Origin: VRUE01 sp963704545
GTDB lineage: Bacteria; Actinomycetota; Thermoleophilia; Solirubrobacterales; 70-9
DNA: 64,000 bases
Reading direction: 5' to 3'
NCBI GenBank assembly: GCA_963704545.1
Contig: OY969915.1
Location: 2,356,001-2,420,000 of the forward strand
The notes under the pieces are model-generated. The model saw only the letters and a program-made list of their open reading frames with translations, was not told where the DNA came from and did not search any database. Each line of letters opens with the position of its first letter. Position 1 is the first letter of the stretch. This document shows, piece after piece, positions 43,221 to 51,465 of this stretch. Position numbers and translations under genes: made by a program.

Positions 43221-44528
43221 ATGCCGGCCGATTACGCTCAGCTCGACCGCGATCATCTCTGGCACCCGTTCACGCAGCAGCGGGCATGGTGCGAAGAAGA
43301 GCCGCTGCTGATCGAGCGCGGCGAGGGGTCCTACCTGATCGACGACCGGGGGCAGCGCTACCTGGACGGCGTCTCCTCGCTGTGGTGCACGGTCCACGGC
43401 CACCGGCACCCCGGGATCGACGCCGCGGTGACCGACCAGCTCGGCAAGGTCGCGCACTCGACCATGCTCGGCCTCTCCCATCCCGGCGCGACCGAGCTCG
43501 CCGGCCGCCTCGCCGGCCTCGCGCCCCCCGGCCTCTCGCGGGTCTTCTACTCGGAGTCCGGCTCGACCGCGGTCGAGATCGCACTGAAGATGGCCTTCCA
43601 GTACCAGCAGCAGCGCGGCGGCCAGCATGCCCGCCGCACCTCCTTCGTCCACCTGCGCGAGTCATACCACGGCGACACGATCGGCTCGGTATCCGTCGGC
43701 GGCATCGACCTCTTCCACTCCACCTACCGGCCGCTGCTCTTCCAGGCCCATGCGGCCGAGCCGGGGGACACAGGCGACCTCGAGCGGGTGCTCGCGGTCC
43801 ACGAAGAGGAGATCGCCGCGGTGATCGTCGAGCCGCTCGTGCAGGGCGCCGCCGGGATGCTGCTCCACCCCCCGGGCTACCTGCGCGCCGTGCGCGAGCT
43901 CTGCGACCGCTTCGGCGTGCTGCTGGTCTGCGACGAGGTGGCGACCGGCTTCGGCCGCACCGGGACGATGTTCGCCTCAGAGCAGGAGGATGTCGCCCCC
44001 GACCTGCTCTGCCTCGCCAAGGGCCTCACCGGCGGTTACCTGCCGCTGGCGGCGACGCTGGCGACGGAGCGCATCTACGAGGGCTTCCTCGGCGCCCCGG
44101 AGGAGTACCGCACCTTCTTCCACGGCCACACCTATACCGGCAACCCGCTCGCCTGCGCCGCCGCGCTCGCCAACCTCGACGCCTTCGAGCAGGAGCGCAC
44201 CCTGGAGCGCCTGCAGCCGAAGATCGAGCTGCTGCGCGAGCTGCTCGACGAGGTCGAGGCGATGCCGGAGGTGTCGGAGGTGCGCGCCCGCGGCGTCATG
44301 GTCGGCATCGACCTCGGCGAGCACGACCCCGCCCTGCGCATGGGTCACCGGGTCACCGTCGAGGCCCGCAAGCGCGGCGCGATCGTCCGCCCCCTCAGCG
44401 ACGTCGTCGTGCTGATGCCGCCGCTGTCGATCTCCGAGAATGAGCTACGCAGTCTGGTTGAGATCGTCGCGGAGTCGATCGAGGCGGCGTGCGCGGCCGC
44501 TTCATCTCAGCTGGCCCAAGCCGCTTAG
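43221..44528 (+). CDS. bioA: Adenosylmethionine-8-amino-7-oxononanoate aminotransferase
   Basis: PLP-dependent class III aminotransferase, 435 aa, converting KAPA to DAPA with SAM as amino donor. LWHPFTQQ at the N terminus is diagnostic of BioA. ESGSTAVEIALKMA, YHGDTIGSVSVGG, CDEVATGFGRTG and CLAKGLTGGYLP with K267 (PLP) follow. It is 7 kb from bioBFD. ATG 43221 follows TAGGGT by 11 bases with no ribosome site. The stop lies two bases before structured repeat B1. Confidence 0.94.
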   Translation: MPADYAQLDRDHLWHPFTQQRAWCEEEPLLIERGEGSYLIDDRGQRYLDGVSSLWCTVHGHRHPGIDAAVTDQLGKVAHSTMLGLSHPGATELAGRLAGLAPPGLSRVFYSESGSTAVEIALKMAFQYQQQRGGQHARRTSFVHLRESYHGDTIGSVSVGGIDLFHSTYRPLLFQAHAAEPGDTGDLERVLAVHEEEIAAVIVEPLVQGAAGMLLHPPGYLRAVRELCDRFGVLLVCDEVATGFGRTGTMFASEQEDVAPDLLCLAKGLTGGYLPLAATLATERIYEGFLGAPEEYRTFFHGHTYTGNPLACAAALANLDAFEQERTLERLQPKIELLRELLDEVEAMPEVSEVRARGVMVGIDLGEHDPALRMGHRVTVEARKRGAIVRPLSDVVVLMPPLSISENELRSLVEIVAESIEAACAAASSQLAQAA

Positions 44529-44529
44529 G

Positions 44530-44621
44530 CGCGCGGGTCCTGTCGCCGCAGGGGGCCCACCGCCCCTTCCGGTCGCTAAAGCGTCCTCAGGGGCGGTTCC
44601 CCCTACGGCGCCACCCGCGCG
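44530..44621. repeat. Structured 92-bp repeat B, copy 1 (left of NUDIX)
   Basis: CGCGCGGGT (start) pairs with ACCCGCGCG (end), then CCGCAGGGGG with CCCCCTACGG and GCCCC with GGGGC, leaving a loop with GTCGCTAAAGCG. The reverse complement of 45299-45390 matches it at 85 of 92 positions. One of the differences (C-G to T-A) is a compensatory pair in the second stem. Confidence 0.8.
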
Positions 44622-44644
44622 AGATGCGGGGTAGGGTCAGCCTC

Positions 44645-45289
44645 GTGGACGAACGCAAGCGCGGACCAGCAGAGGCACCAAACCTGGGAGAGCCCGCGGT
44701 GCCGCGGCCTGCGGCTTCGGTTGTGCTTTTGAGGCGCGGGGGGAAGCACTCGGAGAGAAAGCTTGAAGTTCTGCTGCTGAAGCGGACCGAGGAGGCTCGG
44801 TTCATGCCTGGGGTGTGGGTCTTTCCCGGCGGGTCGGTGGACGACGGGGACGGTGAGGACGAAGAGCGGTTCAAGGCCTGCGCGGTGCGGGAGCTGGAGG
44901 AGGAGGCCGGTATCGCCCTGCCGGCCGAGGAGGAGCTGGTCCTCTTCTCGCGCTGGATCACCCCCGAGGTCGTCTCCCGCCGCTTCGACGCCTGGTTCTT
45001 CCTCGCCCTCGCCCCTGCCCACACACCCCCCAAGCCCGACGGCGTCGAGACAACCGACGCCGCCTGGTTCGAGCCCACCCACGCCCTCGAGGCCCAGACC
45101 GCCGGCGACCTCGTCCTCGCCTTCCCAACCATCAAACAGCTAGAGCTGCTCTCGGAGTTCCCCACCGCGGATGAAGCCCTCAAGGCCCACCGCAACCGCC
45201 CCATAGACCCGATCCTCCCCAAGGTCATCGGAAGCTTCGAAGAACACCGCGTAGTCCTCCCCGGCGACCCGGATTACCCGGCTTCCTAA
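44645..45289 (+). CDS. NUDIX hydrolase
   Basis: 214-aa NUDIX-superfamily protein cleaving a nucleoside-diphosphate-linked or CoA-type substrate. FPGGSVDDGDGEDEERFKACAVRELEEEAGI is a Nudix box with a short insert, with the catalytic REXXEE as RELEEE. RFMPGVWVFPGG resembles the CoA- or NADH-pyrophosphatase-like group. GTG 44645 follows TAGGGT by 7 bases; an in-frame ATG at 44624 lies at the edge of repeat B1. The gene is boxed in by two inverted copies of repeat B. Confidence 0.85.
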   Translation: MDERKRGPAEAPNLGEPAVPRPAASVVLLRRGGKHSERKLEVLLLKRTEEARFMPGVWVFPGGSVDDGDGEDEERFKACAVRELEEEAGIALPAEEELVLFSRWITPEVVSRRFDAWFFLALAPAHTPPKPDGVETTDAAWFEPTHALEAQTAGDLVLAFPTIKQLELLSEFPTADEALKAHRNRPIDPILPKVIGSFEEHRVVLPGDPDYPAS

Positions 45290-45298
45290 GCGTTTACT

Positions 45299-45390
45299 CG
45301 CGCGGGTGGCGCTGTAGGGGGAACCGCCCCCGAGGACGCTTTAGCGACCGCAGGGGGTGGTGGGTCCCCTGCAGCGACAGGACCCGCGCG
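45299..45390. repeat. Structured 92-bp repeat B, copy 2 (right of NUDIX)
   Basis: Inverted partner of 44530-44621. Folded alone it makes the same nested stem with CGCTTTAGCGAC (45337-45348) in the loop. It starts 10 bases after the NUDIX stop and ends four bases before the stop of the convergent gene. Confidence 0.8.
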
Positions 45391-45393
45391 CCG

Positions 45394-46065
45394 TCAGCCC
45401 CCGGGGAAAGGCTCCAATCCGGCGTGCCAAGGCCCGGGCGGATACGTGTGGATGCCGCTCTCATCCATCTCCCCCTGCAGCCGCCTGAACAGCTGCCCGG
45501 CGTTCTTCAGCACCGCCTTCAGCTCCTCCTCGCCGCGCTCGCGCAGGTGCCAGAGGAACCAGAGCTGGCGGTCGTTGATGCCGAAGTCGACCTCGCCGGT
45601 CATCGTCGTCGTCCACTCGAGGAAGCCGGGGCTGAAGAGCTCGCGCAGGGCGACCGGGTCGTACTCGCTCGGCACGGTGGCGAGGAATCGCCTGTTGAAG
45701 TCGATCGACTCGAACTCGACCTTGCGGGCGAAGCGCTGGGTGACGTGCTCGTGGCCCTCGATCGACTCGACGTTGAAGGCGGGGACGACCTGGGCGAGGT
45801 CGGGCATGTGGGCCTTGCAGAGCAACGCGGTCGGCAGGACCGCCTTGTCGAAGAGTCTTCCTATCTCCCGCTCGTCGGCGTCGCAGCAGGAGCCCCAGAA
45901 GCCCTCGGCGAGCTGGCCGGTGAGCCGGTTGGTTCCGCCCACGCAGAGCGCCACGGGCCCGTCCTTGGGATTGATCCCCCCCACCGGCTCGTACGTCAGC
46001 TCGTGCCGCTCGCCGTACCTGCGGACGGTCTCGGCCCACTCCTGTGCTTCCTGCCTGGCCCCCAT
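45394..46065 (-). CDS. Conserved hypothetical protein, possibly DUF3137-like
   Basis: 223-aa soluble protein, not confidently recognised. The C-terminal half (FESIDFNRRFLATVPSEYDPV, ALRELFSPGFLEWTT, VDFGINDRQLWFLWH) resembles the core of DUF3137 proteins, which often accompany LemA, its divergent neighbour here. The N-terminal region contains GGINPKDGPVALCVGGTN and a CC pair. ATG 46065 follows TAGGAT (minus strand) by 9 bases, a leaderless start. Only 49 bp separate it from lemA. Confidence 0.65.
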   Translation of the reverse strand: MGARQEAQEWAETVRRYGERHELTYEPVGGINPKDGPVALCVGGTNRLTGQLAEGFWGSCCDADEREIGRLFDKAVLPTALLCKAHMPDLAQVVPAFNVESIEGHEHVTQRFARKVEFESIDFNRRFLATVPSEYDPVALRELFSPGFLEWTTTMTGEVDFGINDRQLWFLWHLRERGEEELKAVLKNAGQLFRRLQGEMDESGIHTYPPGPWHAGLEPFPGG

Positions 46066-46114
46066 CGTCCGCTGATCCTAGGCAGTTGGCCGGGCGGCCA
46101 AGTAGGATGCGTGC

Positions 46115-46681
46115 ATGACTTGGGTCCTCGTCGCCGTGGTCGCGATTCTCGTGATCGGCGTCCTCTACTTCATCGCCAAGCGCAACTCGATCATCGCTGC
46201 GCGCAATCGGGTCGACGAGTCGTGGAGCGGAATCGACGTACAGCTGAAGCGACGCCACGACCTCGTGCCCAACCTGGTCGAGACGGTCAAGGGCTACGCC
46301 GAGCACGAGAGCCAGACCTTCGAGAAGACGACCCAGGCACGCGCCGCGGCGATGGCCGCCCAGGGCGTCGAGGAAACCGCCAAGGCCGAGCAGCAGCTGA
46401 CCCAGGCGCTGGCCGACGTGAAGGCGGTCGCCGAGAACTACCCGACCCTGCGTGCCACCGAGAACTTCCAGCAGCTCAGCCGCAACCTCTCCGAGCTGGA
46501 GGACGAGATCCAGGCCTCGCGGCGGATCTACAACTCCAACGTGCAGTCCTACAACACGGACATCGAACAGTTCCCGGGCTCGATCGTCGCCAACCAGGGC
46601 GGCTTCACCGCCCGCGAGTTCTTCGAGATCGAGGACCCGGCCGAGCGCGAGCCCGTCTCGGTCAGCTTCAGCAAAGACTGA
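46115..46681 (+). CDS. lemA: LemA family protein
   Basis: 188-aa protein with one N-terminal membrane helix (VLVAVVAILVIGVLYFIA) and a helical LemA domain: RNRVDESWSGIDVQLKRRHDLVPNLVETVKGYAEHE, and ENFQQLSRNLSELEDEIQASRRIYN. LemA proteins are membrane-associated and often occur with TPM or DUF3137 proteins; biochemical role unclear. ATG 46115 follows TAGGAT by 6 bases (leaderless). Confidence 0.93.
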   Translation: MTWVLVAVVAILVIGVLYFIAKRNSIIAARNRVDESWSGIDVQLKRRHDLVPNLVETVKGYAEHESQTFEKTTQARAAAMAAQGVEETAKAEQQLTQALADVKAVAENYPTLRATENFQQLSRNLSELEDEIQASRRIYNSNVQSYNTDIEQFPGSIVANQGGFTAREFFEIEDPAEREPVSVSFSKD

Positions 46682-46700
46682 GCCCGACTAAGATTTCAAC

Positions 46701-46892
46701 ATGACCACGGCGACCGAAGCAAAGCTCTGGATCTGCGAGAGCTGCGGCTTCATCTACGACCCCGCGATCGGCGACCCCGACGGCGGCATCCCGCCCGGCA
46801 CGGCCTTTGAGGACATTCCCAGGGACTGGTTCTGCCCGGTCTGCGGAGCGCGGACCTCCGACTTCCGCCTGCTGGAGCCCGGCGAGGCCTAG
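46701..46892 (+). CDS. Rubredoxin
   Basis: 63-aa iron protein. The four Cys ligands C12, C15, C45 and C48 (CESCG and CPVCG) and the core YDPAIGDPDGGIPPGT define a rubredoxin, a one-electron carrier. ATG 46701 follows TAAGAT by 6 bases (leaderless). The GMC oxidoreductase gene starts 17 bases later, so the pair probably forms an electron-transfer unit. Confidence 0.95.
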   Translation: MTTATEAKLWICESCGFIYDPAIGDPDGGIPPGTAFEDIPRDWFCPVCGARTSDFRLLEPGEA

Positions 46893-46909
46893 GCCCGCAA
46901 GGGGGGCCC

Positions 46910-48631
46910 GTGACGCACGATTACGACTGGATAGTCGTCGGGTCCGGCTTCGGGGGTTCCGTTTCAGCGCTCCGGCTCGCCGAGAAGGGTTACTCGGTGG
47001 CGGTGCTGGAGTGCGGCAGCCGCTTCCGCGACGAGGACTTCGCCGAGTCGACGGTGCGCCACCCGCGCCGCTACTTCTGGATGCCGCGGCTGGGGATGCG
47101 GGGTGTGCTGCGGATGACCTTCTTCAAGGACGTGTTCATCGTCTCCGGCAGTGGCGTCGGGGGCGGCAGCCTCGGCTACGCGAACACCCTCTACCGGGCG
47201 CGGCCCGCTTTCTTCAGGGACTCGCAGTGGGGTGAGCTCGGCGACTGGGAACGCGAGCTGGCACCGCACTACGACACTGCCGAGCGGATGCTCGGGGTCG
47301 TCGAGTACGAGGGGATCGGCCCCGCCGACAAGCTGCTGCAGGAATACGGAGAGGAGATCGGCGTCGGCGAGACGTTCACCAACACCCGCGTCGGCGTCTT
47401 CTTCGACAAGCCGGGCGTCGAGGTCGACGACCCGTTCTTCGAAGGCGAGGGGCCCAGCCGCACCGGCTGCATGCGCTGCGGCAGCTGCATGGTCGGCTGC
47501 CGCCACGGAGCGAAGAACACGCTGATGAAGAACTACCTCTGGTTCGCGGAGAAGCTCGGCGTGAAGATCCAGCCCGAACGTCAGGTGACGGAGATCCGGC
47601 CGCTCGGCGCCGCCGACGGATCCGACGGCTACGAGGTCCTCAGCGAACGCTCCGGCTCCTGGCTGCGCAAGGAACGGCGCACCCAGACGGCAGGCGGCGT
47701 GATCGTCGCCGCCGGCGCGCTCGGCACCAACAACCTGCTCGCCAACTGCCGCCACAGCGGTGCGCTGCCCCACATCTCGGCCAAGCTCGGCGAGCTGGTC
47801 CGCACCAACTCCGAGTCGATCCAGGCGGTCACCGCCCCCGACGACGAGCGGGACTTCAGCCGCTCGGTCGCGATCACCTCCAGCATCTATCCCGACCCGG
47901 ACACCCATATCGAGGTCGTCACCTACGGCGAGGGCGGAGACGCGATGGCCGGCACCTTCACCGCGATGACCGGGCCGGGGACGAAACTGACGCGGCCGGT
48001 GAAGTGGGCGGCGGCGATCGTGCGCCACCCGCTGCGCACCCTGCGCATGCTCATCCCCCACCGCTGGTCGCGGCGCACGGTGATCCTGCTGGTGATGCAG
48101 ACCGTCGACGCGGCGATGCACTTCCGGCCCAGGCGCCGGCTCTTCGGCGGCGGCGTTCGCCTGACCACAGAACAGGATCCCGGCCGGCCCAACCCCACCT
48201 ACATCCCGGCCGCGGAGCAGGTGGCGCGCTGGTTCGAGAAACGCACCGGCGGCGTCGCCCAGAGCGCAATCACCGAGTCGATCCGCAACATCCCCTCGAC
48301 CGCCCACATCCTCGGCGGCGCCGTCGTCGGCGCCGACGCCGGGAGCGGCGTGGTCGACACGGGGAACCGCGTCTTCGGCTACGAGAACCTGATGGTCTGC
48401 GACGGCGCCGCGATCCCGGCCAACCCGGGCGTCAACCCGAGCCTGACGATCACCGCCAAGGCCGAGCACGCGATGAGCCTGATCCCGGCGAAGGACGGGG
48501 CGAAACCAGGTCACCTGCCGCAGGCGGCCAGGCCGGCGGGGGGCGTCGGGGTCGGGTCCCCGGGCCGGCCTTCGGCCGGGAGTTCCCGGGGACCCGACCC
48601 CGACGCCCTCACTATCTCGCCGCCGGAGTAG
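46910..48631 (+). CDS. GMC-type FAD oxidoreductase with CxxCxxCxxxC cluster motif
   Basis: 573-aa flavoprotein, cholesterol-oxidase/GMC-like. FAD-binding WIVVGSGFGGSVSALRLAEKGY (about 8-28) and C-terminal NPGVNPSLTITAKAEHAM are typical. Cys 187, 190, 193 and 197 (CMRCGSCMVGC) look like a 4Fe-4S site, seen in some actinobacterial members. The last ~30 residues (AGGVGVGSPGRPSAGSS and on) are encoded by a 68-bp palindrome and appear to be read-through of that element rather than native protein. GTG 46910 follows a G-rich ribosome site. Confidence 0.88.
   Translation: MTHDYDWIVVGSGFGGSVSALRLAEKGYSVAVLECGSRFRDEDFAESTVRHPRRYFWMPRLGMRGVLRMTFFKDVFIVSGSGVGGGSLGYANTLYRARPAFFRDSQWGELGDWERELAPHYDTAERMLGVVEYEGIGPADKLLQEYGEEIGVGETFTNTRVGVFFDKPGVEVDDPFFEGEGPSRTGCMRCGSCMVGCRHGAKNTLMKNYLWFAEKLGVKIQPERQVTEIRPLGAADGSDGYEVLSERSGSWLRKERRTQTAGGVIVAAGALGTNNLLANCRHSGALPHISAKLGELVRTNSESIQAVTAPDDERDFSRSVAITSSIYPDPDTHIEVVTYGEGGDAMAGTFTAMTGPGTKLTRPVKWAAAIVRHPLRTLRMLIPHRWSRRTVILLVMQTVDAAMHFRPRRRLFGGGVRLTTEQDPGRPNPTYIPAAEQVARWFEKRTGGVAQSAITESIRNIPSTAHILGGAVVGADAGSGVVDTGNRVFGYENLMVCDGAAIPANPGVNPSLTITAKAEHAMSLIPAKDGAKPGHLPQAARPAGGVGVGSPGRPSAGSSRGPDPDALTISPPE
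48541..48608. repeat. Palindromic element, family D, copy 2
   Basis: Perfect 24-bp arms at 48541-48564 and 48585-48608 surround a 20-base loop reading CCGGCC-TTC-GGCCGG-GAGTT, the same design as at 31087-31102. Arm sequences of the two copies are unrelated. It codes for the C-terminal tail of the GMC oxidoreductase and lies between convergent genes. Confidence 0.78.
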
Positions 48632-48647
48632 GTCTTGTTCAGCCGGT

Positions 48648-49253
48648 TCAGCCGGCCTCGGCGAGGCGCTGAGCTACGTAGTCCCAGTTGACGACGTTCC
48701 AGAAGGCGTCGATGTAGTCAGGGCGCTTGTTCTGGTACTTGAGGTAGTAGGCGTGCTCCCAGACGTCGCAGCCGAGCAGCGGCACGCTGCCGTCGGAGAT
48801 CGGCGAGTCCTGGTTGGGGGTGGAAACGACGGCGAGGCCGGAGTTGTCCTTGACCAGCCAGGCCCAGCCGGAGCCGAAGCGGGCGATGCCGGCGTTCTTG
48901 AACTCGTCCTTGAAGGCGTCGAAGGAGCCGAAGGTCTCGTCGATGCCAGCTGCCAGGTCGCCGCCGGGAGCGCCGCCCCCCTCGGGGCTCAGCATCTCCC
49001 AGAAGAGGGTGTGGTTGTAGTGGCCGCCGGCGTTGTTGCGAACCGGGCCCTGCTTGTCGCCGGGGAGACTGGAGAGGTTGCGCAGCACATCCTCGACCTC
49101 GCGGTCGGCCCACTCGGTCCCCTCCAGGGCCGCGTTCGCTTTGTCGACGTAGGCCTGGTGGTGCTTGTCGTGGTGCACGCGCATCGTCGCCTCGTCGATG
49201 TGGGGCTCGAGCGCGTCATACGCGTAGGGAAGGTCGGGAACCGAAAATGCCAT
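48648..49253 (-). CDS. Superoxide dismutase (Fe/Mn)
   Basis: 201-aa cytoplasmic enzyme dismutating superoxide. Metal ligands are visible: H27 (MRVHHDKHH), H81 (GGHYNHTLFW), and the DVWEHAYY Asp and His. The GGHYNH and KYQNKRPDYI segments are consistent with the Fe/Mn family; Fe versus Mn cannot be called. GAGGAG precedes ATG 49253. It is divergent from the sigma-factor gene, and both belong to stress response. Confidence 0.94.
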   Translation of the reverse strand: MAFSVPDLPYAYDALEPHIDEATMRVHHDKHHQAYVDKANAALEGTEWADREVEDVLRNLSSLPGDKQGPVRNNAGGHYNHTLFWEMLSPEGGGAPGGDLAAGIDETFGSFDAFKDEFKNAGIARFGSGWAWLVKDNSGLAVVSTPNQDSPISDGSVPLLGCDVWEHAYYLKYQNKRPDYIDAFWNVVNWDYVAQRLAEAG

Positions 49254-49336
49254 CTGGGCGTCTCCTCTTTTGGTCGGACTGGACGGTTGCTAAGCCTGGG
49301 CCGGAGCCTAGCGCGACGGACGCCTAAGCTGGCTCC

Positions 49337-50107
49337 ATGGAGATCGACGAAGCGAAGCTCTGGCGAGAGTTCGCAGCCTCCCGCGACCCGGCGCTTCGCG
49401 AGGAGCTGGTCAAGCGGAACATGCCATTCGCGAGGCGGCTGGCCCTGCGCTACCGCGGAGCCAGCGAGTCCTTCGACGATCTGCTCCAGGTCGCCAACCT
49501 CGGCCTGCTGGGCGCCGTCGACCGCTTCGACCCCGAGCGCGGCATCCCCTTCACCGCCTTCGCCTCGCCGACGATCCTGGGTGAGCTGAAGCGCCATTTC
49601 CGCGATCGCGTCTGGACCGTGCGGGTGCCCCGCGGCCTGCACGACCGCATGGCCGAAGTCGACAAGGCGATCACCGAGCTGACCAAGCAGCTCCAGCGCT
49701 CGCCCTCGGTGGGCGAGATCGCCGAGCGCCTAGGGATGGAGCAGACCGACGTGCTCGAGGTGCTGGAGGCCAACCACAACCGTCGCACGCTCTCGCTCGA
49801 CCGGCCGGCCGGCGGCGACGAATCCGAAGAAGCCCCCCCGTCAGACTGGATCGGAAACGAGGACGAGGGCTTCGAGCTGGTCGAGGGCAGGATCGCTCTC
49901 TCCTCCGCGCTGCCCTATCTCGAAGATCGCGAGCGTGTCGTCCTCCGGATGCGCTTCGTCGAGGACATGACCCAGTCGCAGATCGCCGAGCAGATCGGCC
50001 ATTCCCAGATGCACGTCTCGCGCATCCTGCGCCGCGCGCTGGCCCGCATCCGCGAGAGGATCGAGGAGGAACGAGGACTCGGCGGAGAGGGTGAGGAGGG
50101 GCCTTAG
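49337..50107 (+). CDS. SigB/SigF-type alternative sigma factor
   Basis: 256-aa RNA polymerase sigma factor of the stress group. Region 2 (FDDLLQVANLGLLGAVDRFDPERGIPFTAFASPTILGELKRHFRD, about 47-94), region 3 (SPSVGEIAERLGM) and region 4 (LPYLEDRERVVLRMRFVEDMTQSQIAEQIGHSQMHVSRILRRALARIRE). ATG 49337 follows TAAGCT by 6 bases (leaderless). It converges with an RsbW-like ATPase gene with a 4-bp overlap, and a SpoIIE phosphatase is nearby, so activity is likely set by partner switching. Confidence 0.93.
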   Translation: MEIDEAKLWREFAASRDPALREELVKRNMPFARRLALRYRGASESFDDLLQVANLGLLGAVDRFDPERGIPFTAFASPTILGELKRHFRDRVWTVRVPRGLHDRMAEVDKAITELTKQLQRSPSVGEIAERLGMEQTDVLEVLEANHNRRTLSLDRPAGGDESEEAPPSDWIGNEDEGFELVEGRIALSSALPYLEDRERVVLRMRFVEDMTQSQIAEQIGHSQMHVSRILRRALARIRERIEEERGLGGEGEEGP

Positions 50108-50946
50108 GCGCTCGGAATGCCGGCGAAGCGGACGATCAGGTAATCGCCATCGTCGGACTCCTCAACAGTGAGCTCGTCGGCGAGCGCCTCCAGCGAGCCG
50201 CCGACTCCGGGGACCTCGAGCTCGCGGCGGATCTTCCCCGCGGCGCCCTTCTCCATCGGACCCAGACGGAGCTCGAGACCCGCCTCGCTCTCGCCCAGCC
50301 CGACGCGGACGCAGCCGTCGGCGAAGCGCCCGGGCGCGGCCACCGAGATCGCGTCGGTCACGAGGAGGGCATCGGCCAAACGATCCACCGAGATCTCCTG
50401 GCGCGCGGCAAGGGAACCAACCAGCTTGGCGAGCACCGGCTCGATCAACTCCGCACGCCCGACCGAGATCTCGGTCCCGGTCACCTCGGGCACCAGCTTC
50501 TGCTTGCCGGGCCCGCCGTTGGCGCCGCCGCCTCGCAGCGGCACGCGCATCATCACCTCCGTGCCGCGATCGAGCCCGCCGGAGATGCTGAAGCTGCTGG
50601 AGAGGGCCGCAATCAGCGAGAGCCCGAGTCTGAGGCTGGCCCGGTCGGAGTGGGCCTCCGGGCTGATGCCCGAGCCGCTGTCGCGGACGGTCACGGTGAG
50701 GCCCTCCTCATCCGGCTCGGCTTCGACCAGGAGCGGGCCGTCGCCGTTCGGGTAGGCGTGGACGACGACGTTCGTGCAGGCCTCGGTGACCACGGTCTTC
50801 AGGTCGGCCTGCCCAGCCTCGTCCATGCCGATCTGCTCCGCCATGCCGGACAGCGCGTGGCGGATGACCGCCACGTTCTCCGCCTTGGCGGGAAGCTTCA
50901 TCTGAAGCCCTTTGGGACTCTCGTTGGTGGTGGTGCCGTTTGCCAT
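50104..50946 (-). CDS. RsbW-like ATP-binding anti-sigma protein, two-domain
   Basis: 280-aa protein. Residues 16-135 form a GHKL ATPase domain: LKTVVTEACTNVVVHAYP (N-box) and VRDSGSGISPEA (G1 box), with LGLSLIAALSSSF. This is the anti-sigma/serine-kinase type that binds SigB-family sigma factors. Residues 150-280 show a weak, diverged second copy-like region without clear ATP motifs. ATG 50946 has GGCGGGAAG upstream. Confidence 0.82.
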   Translation of the reverse strand: MANGTTTNESPKGLQMKLPAKAENVAVIRHALSGMAEQIGMDEAGQADLKTVVTEACTNVVVHAYPNGDGPLLVEAEPDEEGLTVTVRDSGSGISPEAHSDRASLRLGLSLIAALSSSFSISGGLDRGTEVMMRVPLRGGGANGGPGKQKLVPEVTGTEISVGRAELIEPVLAKLVGSLAARQEISVDRLADALLVTDAISVAAPGRFADGCVRVGLGESEAGLELRLGPMEKGAAGKIRRELEVPGVGGSLEALADELTVEESDDGDYLIVRFAGIPSA

Positions 50947-51054
50947 TTACTGCTTCCCGCCAAGAGCTCGCCGTCTCCGCGGCCCCGAGCATAGCCGCCC
51001 GCCGTTGGCAATTTCGGTACCCGAGGCTGGCGGCGACAAAACCATTGACCCCCC

Positions 51055-51465
51055 TCAGACGGCGCCGCGAGCGAAGCGAGCGAGCGCCTGCTCGGAGTCG
51101 ACGAACACCTCGCCGCGTACGAAACTGCCGTCCCGCAGCTCCCAGATCCAGGCCGCCGGCATGTCCCGGATGCCCAACTCGCGACTACGCACGTAGACGC
51201 GGCCGACGACCAGCAGGCGGTCGCCGCGACGCTCCACGCGACCGGGCGTGATCAACAGCTCTTCCCACACCTTTTCGACGTCCGCGAGGTAATCGCGCAG
51301 CCCCTGGCGGCTGCGGTAGGGGCTCTCGCGCCCGGCCTCCCCGCCGGTGACCGAGATGAACTCCATCTGCTCGGAGCAGAGCTCGACGATGCCGTCGGCA
51401 TCGCGCTGGTTGAAGGCGTGGAAGAGGCGCCTGACCAGCGTCTCGTGCGAGTCAGCCATCGCCAT
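51055..51465 (-). CDS. SnoaL-like NTF2-fold protein
   Basis: 136-aa protein: ETLVRRLFHAFNQRDADGIVELCSEQMEFISVTGG, then DRLLVVGRVYVRSRELG and PAAWIWELRDGSFVRGEVFVD, the SnoaL/NTF2 pattern. Its start region overlaps the repaired end of the SpoIIE gene (to 51452), so the two are co-transcribed. Ligand unknown. Confidence 0.8.
   Translation of the reverse strand: MAMADSHETLVRRLFHAFNQRDADGIVELCSEQMEFISVTGGEAGRESPYRSRQGLRDYLADVEKVWEELLITPGRVERRGDRLLVVGRVYVRSRELGIRDMPAAWIWELRDGSFVRGEVFVDSEQALARFARGAV

Noticed and set aside
44530..45390. Complete insertion sequence
   Set aside because: The inverted repeats look terminal, but the only gene is a NUDIX hydrolase, with no transposase and no clear target duplication; kept as a cassette-like repeat only.
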